Positions 1-8,402 of a DNA stretch of 64,000 nucleotides are shown in pieces. This DNA comes from Neomegalonema sp. (GTDB taxonomy: Bacteria; Pseudomonadota; Alphaproteobacteria; Rhodobacterales; Rhodobacteraceae), in assembly GCA_022760435.1 (NCBI GenBank), contig JALEFY010000031.1:62001-126000 (forward strand), in the 5' to 3' direction. The notes under the pieces are model-generated. The model saw only the letters and a list, made by a program, of their open reading frames with translations. It was not told the origin of the DNA and searched no databases. The translations under genes and the position numbers were made by a program. The first letter of the stretch is position 1. Every line of letters starts with the position of its first letter.

Positions 1-495
1 CTCCTCGAGCGTGTCGGCCAGAAGGTCATCATGCATCGCGGCCAGGCGGCGCAGCAATCCGCGCCGGATCACCGCATCAGGCGCGCTTTGGGACGGGGCC
101 AGAATGCCGATCCCCACCCCGAGCAGAGCGCGCGGCATGCCGGTGACGCTCTCCAGCGGCGAGGGGCGAAGGGACAAAAGCAGACGCTGATCTTGCTCCT
201 GCGCGCCGAGGCGCTTGCCGCTGGCCTGCTCGAGCAGGGTGATGGCACGCTCGATCGCCCGGCGCAGCAAGTCCGGCTCGCTCTGGCTTTGATCAAGAAT
301 CGCAGCCGGGATCACCACCGCGGGCGGCACATCGAGCCCGGCGCGGGTGAGTTGATCGAGGCAATGGCCGGTCCGGCCGATCTCGTCCGTTGCGCCATAG
401 GTGCCAACGCCGATGCGCAGCGCCAGATCAGCTTGCGCAGCGTCTGCATCTTCGGGGCTGGAGAGGTCGAGGGAAGAGATTTTTTTGCGCGCCAT
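1..495 (-). CDS. PPDK-like protein, N-terminal part (runs off window)
   Basis: The minus strand is open from ATG at 495 to the window edge (165 codons, no stop reached). The translation resembles the N-terminal nucleotide-binding half of pyruvate phosphate dikinase: a GLDVPPAVVIP stretch (like the family's GLPVPPGF), then a helix LLEQASGKRLG and LLLSLRPSPLESVTGMPRALL, which lines up with the PPDK segment LLVSVRSGA..SMPGMMDTVL. The glycine-rich GGKGANL loop expected near the start is replaced by GTYGATDEI, so this may be a divergent or non-catalytic relative. It diverges from the AIPR gene at 695. Full domain content cannot be judged because the C-terminal part lies outside. Confidence 0.6.
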   Translation of the reverse strand, partial: MARKKISSLDLSSPEDADAAQADLALRIGVGTYGATDEIGRTGHCLDQLTRAGLDVPPAVVIPAAILDQSQSEPDLLRRAIERAITLLEQASGKRLGAQEQDQRLLLSLRPSPLESVTGMPRALLGVGIGILAPSQSAPDAVIRRGLLRRLAAMHDDLLADTLEE

Positions 496-694
496 GAGCT
501 TTCGTCACCGTTTGCTCATCGTTCTGCGCTCTTTTGTGGGGGAGCGCAAGTATGCGCCGTACCGGGCATGGGGCGCGCAAAGGGCTCTGCTGCCTGTCAT
601 TTCGCATGTCTCAGCTTCTGACATGCGCCGCCTTCTGACTTGCTCAGGCGTCCGGCGGTATGTAGGCTTGGTTTGTACGGAGTTCAGGACTGTC

Positions 695-2647
695 ATGGAT
701 CAACGCCTCCTCGACGCCTTGCGCAAATTCGCTCGCAATGAGATCGAGTTGTTCGCGACCCCTATCGTGAATGCTCAGGCGGATCCTTTTGTGGGACGGG
801 CGGGCGAGCAGGGGCGCTTGTCGCCTGGCGCGCTCAATCCCGCCGATCCGGAAACCTTCAAGAGACTATCCGTCTATCTCGCCCTGCATCGGCTGGATGT
901 GCCAACCGTCTCCTATGACGACGCGTTCATGGATGATGCCGAGGGCTATCTCGCGATAGACGGCGCGGCGCTCTCGGTGGGCGATGAGCCGATCTATGAT
1001 GTCGATACCGCCCATGCCGCCGCCAGCGAGATCAGCGCGCAATCGCAGGCCGAGAGCGATAGCGCCAATGCGAGGGGCGCGCGACCGCGCATCCTGCTGG
1101 TTCAGGCAACCCCGTTCGAAAGCGTGACCCGTGAACAGCTCGAAACCTTCGGGCAGGATGTCCAGCGCCTCTTTACCCGCGATCCCGATGCGATCGGGGC
1201 GGCGTCGATCGAGCTTGGCCGTGTCGCAAGACTGATCGGCGCGCTGCGCAAGGCGCTGGTCAGCGGTGGGCCCGATTGTCAGCCGCAAGTCGATATCGTG
1301 CTCACTTTCATGGGAAGCTGGCAGCCCAATGAGCGCGCTGCCGGCGTCCTGCAAATGATCCGGGACGATCTGCAAGCCAGCGTGCCCGGTGCGCAGTTTC
1401 GCTTCCATGTCTGGGGCGCGGGCGAGCTGGTCGCAGCCTTTGAGCGGGTGGCGCTGGCGGCTGTCGGTGTTCTCAAATCGGCGCATCTGCTGTCCTTGCC
1501 GCAATTCAAGCGCGGGCCGGAGGGCGGCCAACAGGCTGCGGCGGGCTGGATCGGCTATGCGCCCGCGCGCTCGGTGGTCTCGCTGATCGAAGGGGCCGAC
1601 AAGCAGCCCGATCCGCGGTTGTTCTTCGACAATGTCCGCCATTATCTCGGCGATGATCCCGAAACCAATCCGGGGGCGGCCGGGTTGACCGGAACCCTCA
1701 AGCAAGGGGATGCCGCGCAATTGGTGCTGCGCCATAACGGGATCACCATCGTTGCGCGCTCGGCCGAGATCGACAGCCATTCCGGCGATGTCATGCTGCG
1801 CGACTTTCAGGTCGTGAACGGGGCCCAGACCGCCTTCACCCTGTTTGCCAATCGTGCCATGCTCGAGGAGAGCGGGCCTGCCCATGTCCCCGTCAAGATC
1901 GTGGTCACCGAGGATGAGGCGATCAAGGATGGGGTGGTGCTCGGGGCCAATACCCAATCCGCGGTCGATCGCTACGATATGCTTGCGCGCCGCCCCGAAC
2001 TGCGGGCGCTGCAACTGGCCTTTGAGGCCGACGCGCATTGGTCGCCGCAAAAGCTGTGGTTGCAGCGGCGCCGGGCCGAGCCGTTCAAGACAAGGGTGGC
2101 CGCCGAACGGGTGATCAGCCCGCGTCAGTTGCTCGAGGCCTATGCAGCGGTGATCCTTGGCCTGCCGCACCGGGTGCATGACAATCCGGCCCAGTTCCTT
2201 GATGATGTGCCGGACCGGATCTTTGCCCCGGGTCATGAGCCCAATCTCTATATGGCGCTGGGCTGGATGATCGTGGCCGGTCGTCATTGGGCGGCGCGCA
2301 ATCATCAGCGCTGGGTGGATCGTTGGGAGGGGGGCACGGCGCGTTCGGACGGGTATGCCGCGCGCCATCACTTCCTGTTCGCGCTGTTTCGTCTGGTCGA
2401 CCCCAATCCCGATGCCCTCGATCTGGAGCGCTCACCGGCGGCGGCGGCGCGCTTTGGCAAGCTGGTGAGCCTGTTCGCCGAGCGCGATGCGGCGGCTTTG
2501 ACCGATCTGGCCGGGGTGATTGTGCGCGAGGCTATCGGAGGCAAACTGATCACCGCCGATAGCGCCAGGCGCCTGACCACTACCGAGGCGATACGGGTCA
2601 AGACCGATGCCGCGCGCCAGCGTCTCTACGGTCCAATCAGCGCCTGA
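695..2647 (+). CDS. AIPR-family (abortive infection phage resistance) protein
   Basis: A 650-residue soluble protein. Its centre carries the conserved AIPR features: FFDNVRHYLG, then LRHNGITIVA, QVVNGAQTA (Q at about residue 372), VPVKIVV, and a GANTQSAVDRYD stretch (the family's N-S/T-Q motif). AIPR proteins were named from a lactococcal plasmid abortive-infection protein and often occur alone or beside restriction systems; a biochemical activity is not firmly known. Start ATG 695 was preferred because the frame is open further upstream but would overlap the divergent gene at 495. No partner gene, methylase or toxin-antitoxin pair is next to it. Defence is inferred from family membership only. 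Confidence 0.8.
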   Translation: MDQRLLDALRKFARNEIELFATPIVNAQADPFVGRAGEQGRLSPGALNPADPETFKRLSVYLALHRLDVPTVSYDDAFMDDAEGYLAIDGAALSVGDEPIYDVDTAHAAASEISAQSQAESDSANARGARPRILLVQATPFESVTREQLETFGQDVQRLFTRDPDAIGAASIELGRVARLIGALRKALVSGGPDCQPQVDIVLTFMGSWQPNERAAGVLQMIRDDLQASVPGAQFRFHVWGAGELVAAFERVALAAVGVLKSAHLLSLPQFKRGPEGGQQAAAGWIGYAPARSVVSLIEGADKQPDPRLFFDNVRHYLGDDPETNPGAAGLTGTLKQGDAAQLVLRHNGITIVARSAEIDSHSGDVMLRDFQVVNGAQTAFTLFANRAMLEESGPAHVPVKIVVTEDEAIKDGVVLGANTQSAVDRYDMLARRPELRALQLAFEADAHWSPQKLWLQRRRAEPFKTRVAAERVISPRQLLEAYAAVILGLPHRVHDNPAQFLDDVPDRIFAPGHEPNLYMALGWMIVAGRHWAARNHQRWVDRWEGGTARSDGYAARHHFLFALFRLVDPNPDALDLERSPAAAARFGKLVSLFAERDAAALTDLAGVIVREAIGGKLITADSARRLTTTEAIRVKTDAARQRLYGPISA

Positions 2648-2730
2648 GCCGCGCGCCTGTGCGGAGGGCTCATCCTGGGCGGGGGCTGATGTTGCGCGCT
2701 GGGATGATATCGGCCTTGTCCAAAAGCACG

Positions 2731-2742
2731 GTTTCATGAAAC
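2731..2742. promoter_or_regulatory. Perfect 12-bp palindrome upstream of lysE-like gene
   Basis: GTTTCATGAAAC is a perfect palindrome ending 35 bp before the ATG at 2778, within the 130-bp gap after the AIPR gene. Position and symmetry suit an operator for a dimeric regulator, but no regulator gene is adjacent and no second copy was noticed. Confidence 0.3.
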
Positions 2743-2777
2743 AGTGATCGGGTCGCGTCAGCTTCGGGAACCGGAAG

Positions 2778-3419
2778 ATGCACGAATTCACACAGTTTCT
2801 GCCGGGTATTCTGCTCGCCTATTCGGCCTTTCTGCTCGGTATTGCCAGCCCGGGGCCGAATGTCCTCGCGGTGATGGGCACATCCATGAGTCTTGGCCGA
2901 TCTTGCGGGATCGCCCTCGCGCTGGGCGTCGCGGCGGGCTCCTTTACCTGGGCGGTGCTCGCGGCGGTCGGCTTGTCGGCGCTGCTCGCGAATTTTGCTG
3001 CGGCCCTGATCGTGATCAAGATCCTTGGCGGGCTGTATCTGCTATGGCTGGCCTACAAGTCGCTGCGCTGTGCGGCCAGAAGGTATGAGGTCAGGCCAGA
3101 AGCGCTTGCGGGCAATGATCGGGGTTTGCTCGGATTCGCTATCCGCGGTTACACGGTGCAAATGACCAACCCGAAAGCCGCGCTTGCCTGGATTGCGATC
3201 ACCTCGCTCGGCTTGCAGGAAGGCGCTCCGCTTTGGGTTGCGTTCGTGATTGTGGCCGGGACGACGCTGCTCTCGATCGTCATCCATGTGCTCTATGCAG
3301 TCGGGTTCTCGACCGCCGCCATGGTGCGGATCTATGGACGGGCAAGGCGCGCGATCCAGGCGACGCTCGGGGTCTTCTTCGCCTTTGCTGGCTTCAAGCT
3401 GCTTCTAAGCCGGGTATGA
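2778..3419 (+). CDS. LysE/RhtB-family exporter
   Basis: A 213-residue membrane protein of the LysE family (amino-acid or homoserine-lactone type efflux). It has the usual length and about six hydrophobic segments, and the N-terminal signature LLGIASPGPNVLAVMGTSMSLGRSCGIALALGVAAG is typical (the family's PGP...... G...G..LG). The exported substrate cannot be told from sequence. Its TGA overlaps the ATG of the next gene (ATGA at 3416-3419), so the two are probably co-translated. The ribosome-binding site is weak (GGAAG just before the ATG). Confidence 0.85.
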   Translation: MHEFTQFLPGILLAYSAFLLGIASPGPNVLAVMGTSMSLGRSCGIALALGVAAGSFTWAVLAAVGLSALLANFAAALIVIKILGGLYLLWLAYKSLRCAARRYEVRPEALAGNDRGLLGFAIRGYTVQMTNPKAALAWIAITSLGLQEGAPLWVAFVIVAGTTLLSIVIHVLYAVGFSTAAMVRIYGRARRAIQATLGVFFAFAGFKLLLSRV

Positions 3420-4444
3420 TCCGCATCGCAACGCTCAACCTGCTGCATTTCGCCGAGCCGCCGATCTGGTGGTATCGGCGCGAGGCCGATGGCTCTTCGC
3501 GCTATGATGACGACGCCTGGGCGGCGAAATGCGCCTGGCTGCGCGCGGAGCTTGCCGCCATCAATGCCGATGTGATCGGTTTTCAGGAAGTCGTGAGCAT
3601 CGAGGCGCTGCGCGCGCTCTGCGCCGAGGCGGGATACCCGTATTTCTTCGCCGCGGGTGAGCCCGCGTTTCTCGACGAGCCGCAGGCGGTGATCGAGGCG
3701 AGGGGGCCGGTCTATGATCGCCCGGTCCAGGCGTTGGCCGCGCGCCATCCCTTCACCGCCGAAGCCTTCGGCGCGCCGCCGGGTTTTGCCGCCTCAAGCG
3801 GGCTCGCCCCCGATTGGTCGCTGCGCCGGCCGGCGGTCAAGGCGCTGGTCGATCTGCCGGGGATCGGCGAAGCGCTCGTCTATTGCTGCCATCTCAAATC
3901 CATGGGCATTCGCACGGATGGCACCCTTGCGCCGCTCGCCGCGATGCAGGCGGCCTCGCGCGCCCATGCCGCGGCGCTCCACCGCCGGGCGCTCGAGGCC
4001 AGCGCCCTCATGCATGAGGCAAGCAACCAGATCGAGCAGGCGCATCAGCGCCCGGTCATCGTGATGGGCGATTTCAACGATCTGCCGGACACGGTGCCGC
4101 TCACAGCGCTCAGCCCGCGCCCGCCGCGCGATATCGCCGGGATCGAGCGGGAGGACTGGCCCGAGGCGCTGCGGCTCGAGATCGACCGCTACCGGCTGCG
4201 CGACAGCTATCATCTGGCGCCGCGATCGCCCTTTGCCCCCATGCGTCCGGCGACCCATCGCGAGGGCTCGGCGGTCTCGGTGCTCGACTATATCTTCGTG
4301 TCCTACGCGCTCGATCCCGAGAGCCCCAACGCTGTCGGCCATCTGCGCGAGCATCGGGTCTATGACGCGCATTTTCGCGCTGCCATCCCCGAACAAAGCT
4401 CCGATCACGCGGCTGTGGCCATCGCCATCGCGCCTCTGGACTAG
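3416..4444 (+). CDS. Endonuclease/exonuclease/phosphatase (EEP) fold protein
   Basis: A 342-residue protein of the EEP superfamily (DNase I, exonuclease III, sphingomyelinase-like). Diagnostic segments: MIRIATLNLLHF (metal-binding Asn), DVIGFQEV (metal-binding Glu), a central CCHLKS, VIVMGDFNDLPD (Asp and Asn of the active site), VLDYIFVS, and SSDHAAVAI with the general-base His at the end. The active-site set looks complete. There is no signal peptide, so it should be cytoplasmic. The substrate (nucleic acid, lipid or inositol phosphate) is not predictable. The start overlaps the LysE stop by 4 bp. Confidence 0.8.
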   Translation: MIRIATLNLLHFAEPPIWWYRREADGSSRYDDDAWAAKCAWLRAELAAINADVIGFQEVVSIEALRALCAEAGYPYFFAAGEPAFLDEPQAVIEARGPVYDRPVQALAARHPFTAEAFGAPPGFAASSGLAPDWSLRRPAVKALVDLPGIGEALVYCCHLKSMGIRTDGTLAPLAAMQAASRAHAAALHRRALEASALMHEASNQIEQAHQRPVIVMGDFNDLPDTVPLTALSPRPPRDIAGIEREDWPEALRLEIDRYRLRDSYHLAPRSPFAPMRPATHREGSAVSVLDYIFVSYALDPESPNAVGHLREHRVYDAHFRAAIPEQSSDHAAVAIAIAPLD

Positions 4445-4504
4445 GTCATGCACTCCTAAATCTCGCGGTCTTTCAGGGGCTTGTTCGCCCAGAAATCGCC
4501 GCGA

Positions 4505-4535
4505 CGAAAAAAGCCCCTCGCGGCTGCGAGGGGCT
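4505..4535 (-). terminator. Rho-independent terminator of the PQQ dehydrogenase gene
   Basis: A perfect 10-bp stem AGCCCCTCGC / GCGAGGGGCT (4512-4521 and 4526-4535) with a 4-nt loop; read on the minus strand it is followed by a run of T (GAAAAAA at 4507-4513 on the plus strand). It lies 26 bp after the TAA at 4561-4563. Confidence 0.85.
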
Positions 4536-4560
4536 CCTTCCTGCTCGATTATCGTGCTTC

Positions 4561-6345
4561 TTAGTTTGCGCTGGCCTGCATGGTCGGCAGCTTGAACACC
4601 CAGACCGAACCACCCTGGTTGAGGTACTTCACGGTCTTGGCGACTTCACCGCCCCAGAGCGGAACCGCGCCGCCCCAGCCCGAGACCACGGCGACATATT
4701 GCTCGCCGTCCTCTTCCCAGGTGATCGGCTGGCCGACAACGCCTGAGCCGGTCTGGAACGACCACAGCTTCTCGCCGGTCGCGTCATCCAGAGCGATCAG
4801 ATGGCCTTCGGGGGTGCCGAAGAACACCAGCCCGCCGGCGGTGGTCATCACGCCCGACCACAGCGGGGCCTTGTTCTTGTAGACCCATTTGATCGAGCCA
4901 TCGGCCGGATCAATCGCCTTGAGCGCACCGATATGGTCCTCGAACAGCGGCTTGATGGTGAAGCCGGCGCCCAGATATGCCGCGCCTTTCTTGTAGCTGA
5001 TCGGCTCGTTCCAGATGTCCATGCCCCACTCGTTCGCCGGGACATAGAACATGCCGCTCGATTTCGAGTAAGCCATCGGCATCCAGTTCTTGCCGCCGAG
5101 GAAGGACGGAACCGCGAAGATCACCTTGCCCTTCTTGCCATCGGCTGTATCTGCCGGATTGCCGGGGCGGTTGTCCTCGACAAAGACCGGACGGCCGGAT
5201 TCGAGATCAATGCGCTCGGCCCAGGAGATCTGCTCGACAAACGGGGTGGCGTTGACCAGATCACCATTGGTGCGGTCGAGAACGTAGAAGAACCCGTTCC
5301 GGTCGGCGGTGGCGGCGAGTTGCTTGCCATCGAGATCGAACGGAACCACTTCGTTCACGCCGTCAAAGTCCCAGCCCTCGCGCGGGGTGGTCTGGTAGTG
5401 CCACTTGATATCGCCGGTATCGGGGTCGATCGCGACGCGGCTGGCGGCATAGAGGTTGTCGCCCTTGTTGCCCTCAACCGGAGTGCCGGCATTGCGCAGG
5501 TGGCTGTTCCAGGGTGCCGGGTTGCCAGCGCCGAAGATCAGGGTGTTGGTCGAGGCATCATAGGTGCCGCCGAGCCAGGTCGCCCCGCCGCCGGTCTTCC
5601 ACATGTCACCAGGCCAGGTGGCGTTGAGCTCACCGGTCATGGTGCTCTCTTTGCCGAGCAGTTCGCCCATATGGCCTTCGATCATTGGGCGCGACCAGAT
5701 CAGCTCGCCATTCTCGACCGAGCGCGCATCGACGCGGCCGACGATGCCGAATTCACCGCCCGAAACGCCGGTGACGACCAGTTGGCCATGCTTGGAGGGC
5801 ACGATCACCGGTGCGGCGGTGTAAGAATAACCGGCCTTGTAGTCGCCGAGTTTCTTGCGCCAGATCACATCGCCGGTCTTGCGGTCGAGCGCGACGAGGC
5901 GTGCGTCGAGCGTACCAAAGAAGATGGTGTCGCCGAAGATCGCGGCACCGCGGTTGATCACGTCGCAGCAAGGCAGGATGCCTTCGGGCAGGCGTGCATC
6001 ATATTGCCATACTTCTTCGCCGGTCTTGAGGTCGATGGCGAACAAACGGCTATAGGATGCCGTGACATACATCATGCCGTCATAGATGATCGGCTGGGCT
6101 TCCTGCCCGCGCTGCTTCTCGCCGCCAAAGGAGAAGGCCCAGGCGGGCACGAGATGCTTGACGTTGCTCTTGTTGATCTGCGTCAGCGGGCTGAAGCGCT
6201 GCTGGTGACGCCCCATGCCATTGGTGACGACTTGCGTGGTGATGTCCTGGTCATTGGCCAGGTCCGCTTCGGTCACCTGAGCACTGGCCGCGATGGGCAG
6301 TGCAGCGATGCCGGTCGCGAGCATCCATGCCGCGATGCGTTTCAT
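4561..6345 (-). CDS. PQQ-dependent alcohol dehydrogenase, PedH/ExaF-like, lanthanide type
   Basis: A 594-residue periplasmic quinoprotein that oxidises primary alcohols (ethanol-type rather than strict methanol dehydrogenase, judging by closeness to PedH/ExaF). Signal peptide [22 protein letters not shown]. It keeps the vicinal cysteines C126-C127 ([10 protein letters not shown]) that cap PQQ, the [12 protein letters not shown] and GNPAPWN segments, and repeated beta-propeller motifs such as [24 protein letters not shown]. The catalytic region is [10 protein letters not shown]: catalytic Asp D326 is followed two residues later by D328. Ca-dependent enzymes have Ala/Ser/Thr there; the second Asp is the published marker for rare-earth (La, Ce, Nd) binding. 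Strong RBS GGGAGG ahead of ATG 6345. No cytochrome c partner is adjacent, so the electron acceptor must be elsewhere. Confidence 0.92.
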   Translation of the reverse strand: MKRIAAWMLATGIAALPIAASAQVTEADLANDQDITTQVVTNGMGRHQQRFSPLTQINKSNVKHLVPAWAFSFGGEKQRGQEAQPIIYDGMMYVTASYSRLFAIDLKTGEEVWQYDARLPEGILPCCDVINRGAAIFGDTIFFGTLDARLVALDRKTGDVIWRKKLGDYKAGYSYTAAPVIVPSKHGQLVVTGVSGGEFGIVGRVDARSVENGELIWSRPMIEGHMGELLGKESTMTGELNATWPGDMWKTGGGATWLGGTYDASTNTLIFGAGNPAPWNSHLRNAGTPVEGNKGDNLYAASRVAIDPDTGDIKWHYQTTPREGWDFDGVNEVVPFDLDGKQLAATADRNGFFYVLDRTNGDLVNATPFVEQISWAERIDLESGRPVFVEDNRPGNPADTADGKKGKVIFAVPSFLGGKNWMPMAYSKSSGMFYVPANEWGMDIWNEPISYKKGAAYLGAGFTIKPLFEDHIGALKAIDPADGSIKWVYKNKAPLWSGVMTTAGGLVFFGTPEGHLIALDDATGEKLWSFQTGSGVVGQPITWEEDGEQYVAVVSGWGGAVPLWGGEVAKTVKYLNQGGSVWVFKLPTMQASAN

Positions 6346-6386
6346 TGATCCGCCTCCCTGAAGTTGGGTCTGTCCGTTGGTCTTTT

Positions 6387-6406
6387 GCCGAACCATCCGG
6401 TTCGGC
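6387..6406. promoter_or_regulatory. 8-bp inverted repeat in the dehydrogenase leader/promoter
   Basis: GCCGAACC-ATCC-GGTTCGGC is a perfect hairpin or dyad 42-61 bp upstream of the dehydrogenase ATG, in the 299-bp divergent gap (6346-6644). There is no T-run after it in the gene's direction, so an operator or 5' leader hairpin is likelier than a terminator. The rest of the gap shows no gene. Confidence 0.4.
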
Positions 6407-6644
6407 GCCTCTCTTGTTGGGTGTCGGGCCCAGGAGCTCGACACGGGATGCCAAGGAACCGCGATGCAGGTCGAGTTTCGTGATGCGAAACTCCAGTCCG
6501 CACAGCGTCCAAAGCTGAGCAAAGTATGGGCAGGTTCCGCGCGGCGGGGGAATTGGCGAAAGGTCGTAACCCTGTTGCCCGGCGGATCGGCGATGATGTC
6601 CGCCGAACGCGAGAATCATCGCGCGGCGGATATGGGAGAGAAAA

Positions 6645-7205
6645 ATGAAGACCTTACGCGGATGGGCAAGCGCGATGATCGCGCCGATGCTGGCGACGCT
6701 CTTGTCGGTGCAGGCCATGGCGCAGGAGCGGTTCGTCATCGAACTCAAGAGCGCGGATGGCGGCTCGATCACGGTCGGCAGCGCCCGGATCGAGGCGGAT
6801 GGCCGCTACGAGATCGCGTGGGACGAGGCGAAATTCACCGATCATTTCCTGTCGATGCGCCCGTTCAAATGCCTTGAGGGGCCGGAAAAGCTGTGGTGCC
6901 GGGTCCCTTATCCGTACGATCTGCAACGCGAGATCCACGGCGATGATCTGACCGATCTAGAATATGATCTGCTCTTTGTCTGGAAAGACGCGGGCAGCTA
7001 CGGCATCGATTTCTGGAACGGCGTCTACTACCGGCTGGCGCGGGAGGCCGATGCGATTCGTGGGCAAATGCTCGCCTTCACGCTCGATGAGCTGGCGATC
7101 CCGCCCGAGCCCGGTACGCGCCCGATCACCGACAAGCATCTGGAGCCGGTCGAGCCGGAAAGCCACTGGCTGCCAGCGATCACATTATCGCGAATTTCGA
7201 AATAG
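6645..7205 (+). CDS. Exported hypothetical protein between PQQ dehydrogenase and pqqA
   Basis: A 186-residue protein with a clear signal peptide ending near VQAMAQ (about residue 27). The mature part is acidic and rich in aromatic residues, with two cysteines (FKCLEGPEKLWCRVPYPYD) that could form a disulfide in the periplasm. No family recognised. It is divergent from the PQQ dehydrogenase and points toward pqqA 117 bp downstream, so a role in PQQ-linked alcohol oxidation is plausible from context only. RBS GGGAGAG precedes ATG 6645. Confidence 0.75.
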   Translation: MKTLRGWASAMIAPMLATLLSVQAMAQERFVIELKSADGGSITVGSARIEADGRYEIAWDEAKFTDHFLSMRPFKCLEGPEKLWCRVPYPYDLQREIHGDDLTDLEYDLLFVWKDAGSYGIDFWNGVYYRLAREADAIRGQMLAFTLDELAIPPEPGTRPITDKHLEPVEPESHWLPAITLSRISK

Positions 7206-7230
7206 CGGTTCGCGATACGACCTTTTGGTC
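7187..7230. promoter_or_regulatory. Inverted repeats between the small exported protein and pqqA
   Basis: ATCGCGAA (7187-7194) and TTCGCGAT (7209-7216) form an 8-bp perfect inverted repeat spanning the stop codon; immediately after is a second palindrome GACCTTTTGGTC (7219-7230). They could be a weak terminator plus an operator for the pqq operon; neither role is proven. Confidence 0.35.
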
Positions 7231-7322
7231 ATGGCCGAGCGCGCGCGGCTTCGTTAGCGTGACCATCACTGGCAAAAGTTATCGCTGGCCTGCAAACGGG
7301 CCGTCAATCTGGAGGAAGAACC

Positions 7323-7397
7323 ATGGTCTGGACTGCACCCAAAGCACAAGAAGTCACCTGCGGCATGGAAATCAACATGTACTTCCCGGCTGAATAA
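7323..7397 (+). CDS. pqqA: PqqA, PQQ precursor peptide (24 aa)
   Basis: A 24-codon gene too short for routine ORF calling. The peptide is MVWTAPKAQEVTCGMEINMY followed by FPAE. It holds the invariant Glu16 and Tyr20 (E-x3-Y) that PqqE cross-links and that become the PQQ skeleton, within the usual EVxxGMEINMY core. Excellent RBS GGAGGAAG 5 bp before the ATG. It stands 23 bp before pqqB and opens the pqqABCDE operon. Confidence 0.96.
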   Translation: MVWTAPKAQEVTCGMEINMYFPAE

Positions 7398-7420
7398 GCC
7401 TCGGGAAAAGGTGAGCTTTC

Positions 7421-8392
7421 ATGATTGAGATGCGCGGAGCGGCGGGCGCGCAGCTCCGCGCTCTTGTTTTGGGGGCGGGCGCTGGTGGCGGTTTCCCGCA
7501 ATGGAATTGTCGGTGCCGCAATTGCGCTTCCTTCTGGGCGGGAGAAGCGGGTTTGGCGCCGATGAGCCAGTCGAGCCTCGCGGTATCCGCTGATGGCGAA
7601 AACTGGCTGCTGCTCAACGCCTCCCCGGATCTGCGCCAGCAGATCATCAACGCCTCGCAGATGCATCCGCGCGCGGGCAAGCGGCACTCCCCGATCAAGG
7701 CCGTGCTGCTCACGAATGGCGATCTCGACCACATCGCCGGGCTGATTACCTTGCGCGAAAAGCAGGGGTTCGATCTGCTCGCGACCGAGGAGATCCACTC
7801 CGTGCTGCGGGCAAATCCGGTGTTCGAGGCGCTGGACCCTGAATTCGTCTCCCGAAAGCCGATCGCGCTCGAGGCGCCGAGCGAGGTGCTGCCCGGGCTT
7901 ACCGTCACCCTGTTCGCGGTGCCGGGCAAGGTGCCGCTGTTTCTCGAGGGCGAGGGGCCGGTGGACACGAGCGCGGTGGGCGAGTTCACCGTCGGGGTCG
8001 AGATCGCGGCCGCCGGGCAGCGGCTGTTCTACATCCCCGGCTGCGCGGCCTTGCCCGCGGATCTGGCGGCGCGGCTCTCGGGCGCGGATCTGCTTTTCTT
8101 CGATGGCACCGTCTATCACGATGACGAAATGATCCGCGAGGGCGTGGGGCACAAGACCGGCGCGCGCATGGGCCATATGGCAATGGCCGGGCCGGGCGGC
8201 TCGCTCGCGGCGTTCAGCGGTCTGCCGATCGGGCGCAAGATCTTCATCCATATCAACAACACCAACCCGGTGCTGCGCGCGGGCAGTACGGAGCGCGCAG
8301 CGGTGCGCGCCGCCGGCTGGGAGATCGCCTGCGACGGGCTCGAAGTCGCGCTCACGCGGCAAGATCAGAGCGCCCAAGCGCAAGGCAGATGA
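7421..8392 (+). CDS. pqqB: PqqB, PQQ biosynthesis metallo-hydrolase-fold protein
   Basis: A 323-residue cytoplasmic protein of the metallo-beta-lactamase fold. Typical segments: GAGAGGGFPQWNCRCRNC near the start, LLLNASPDLRQQI, HSPIKAVLLTNGDLDHIAGL (the family's D-x-D-H metal-binding area), and near the end HINNTNPVL. PqqB is thought to hydroxylate the cross-linked tyrosine of the precursor. Compared with most PqqB it has about 12 extra N-terminal residues ahead of the first strand. Start ATG 7421 follows AAGGTGA. Confidence 0.95.
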   Translation: MIEMRGAAGAQLRALVLGAGAGGGFPQWNCRCRNCASFWAGEAGLAPMSQSSLAVSADGENWLLLNASPDLRQQIINASQMHPRAGKRHSPIKAVLLTNGDLDHIAGLITLREKQGFDLLATEEIHSVLRANPVFEALDPEFVSRKPIALEAPSEVLPGLTVTLFAVPGKVPLFLEGEGPVDTSAVGEFTVGVEIAAAGQRLFYIPGCAALPADLAARLSGADLLFFDGTVYHDDEMIREGVGHKTGARMGHMAMAGPGGSLAAFSGLPIGRKIFIHINNTNPVLRAGSTERAAVRAAGWEIACDGLEVALTRQDQSAQAQGR

Positions 8393-8402
8393 GGCAAAGA
8401 GC

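Noticed and set aside
866-2371. A 501-codon open frame on the minus strand opposite the AIPR gene
   Set aside because: Shadow of a GC-rich gene; Arg/Gly/Asp-rich composition, no family motif, and the plus strand carries clear AIPR motifs.
4801-6348. A 515-codon plus-strand frame opposite the PQQ dehydrogenase
   Set aside because: No recognisable domain; the minus strand has signal peptide, CC motif, propeller repeats, RBS and terminator.
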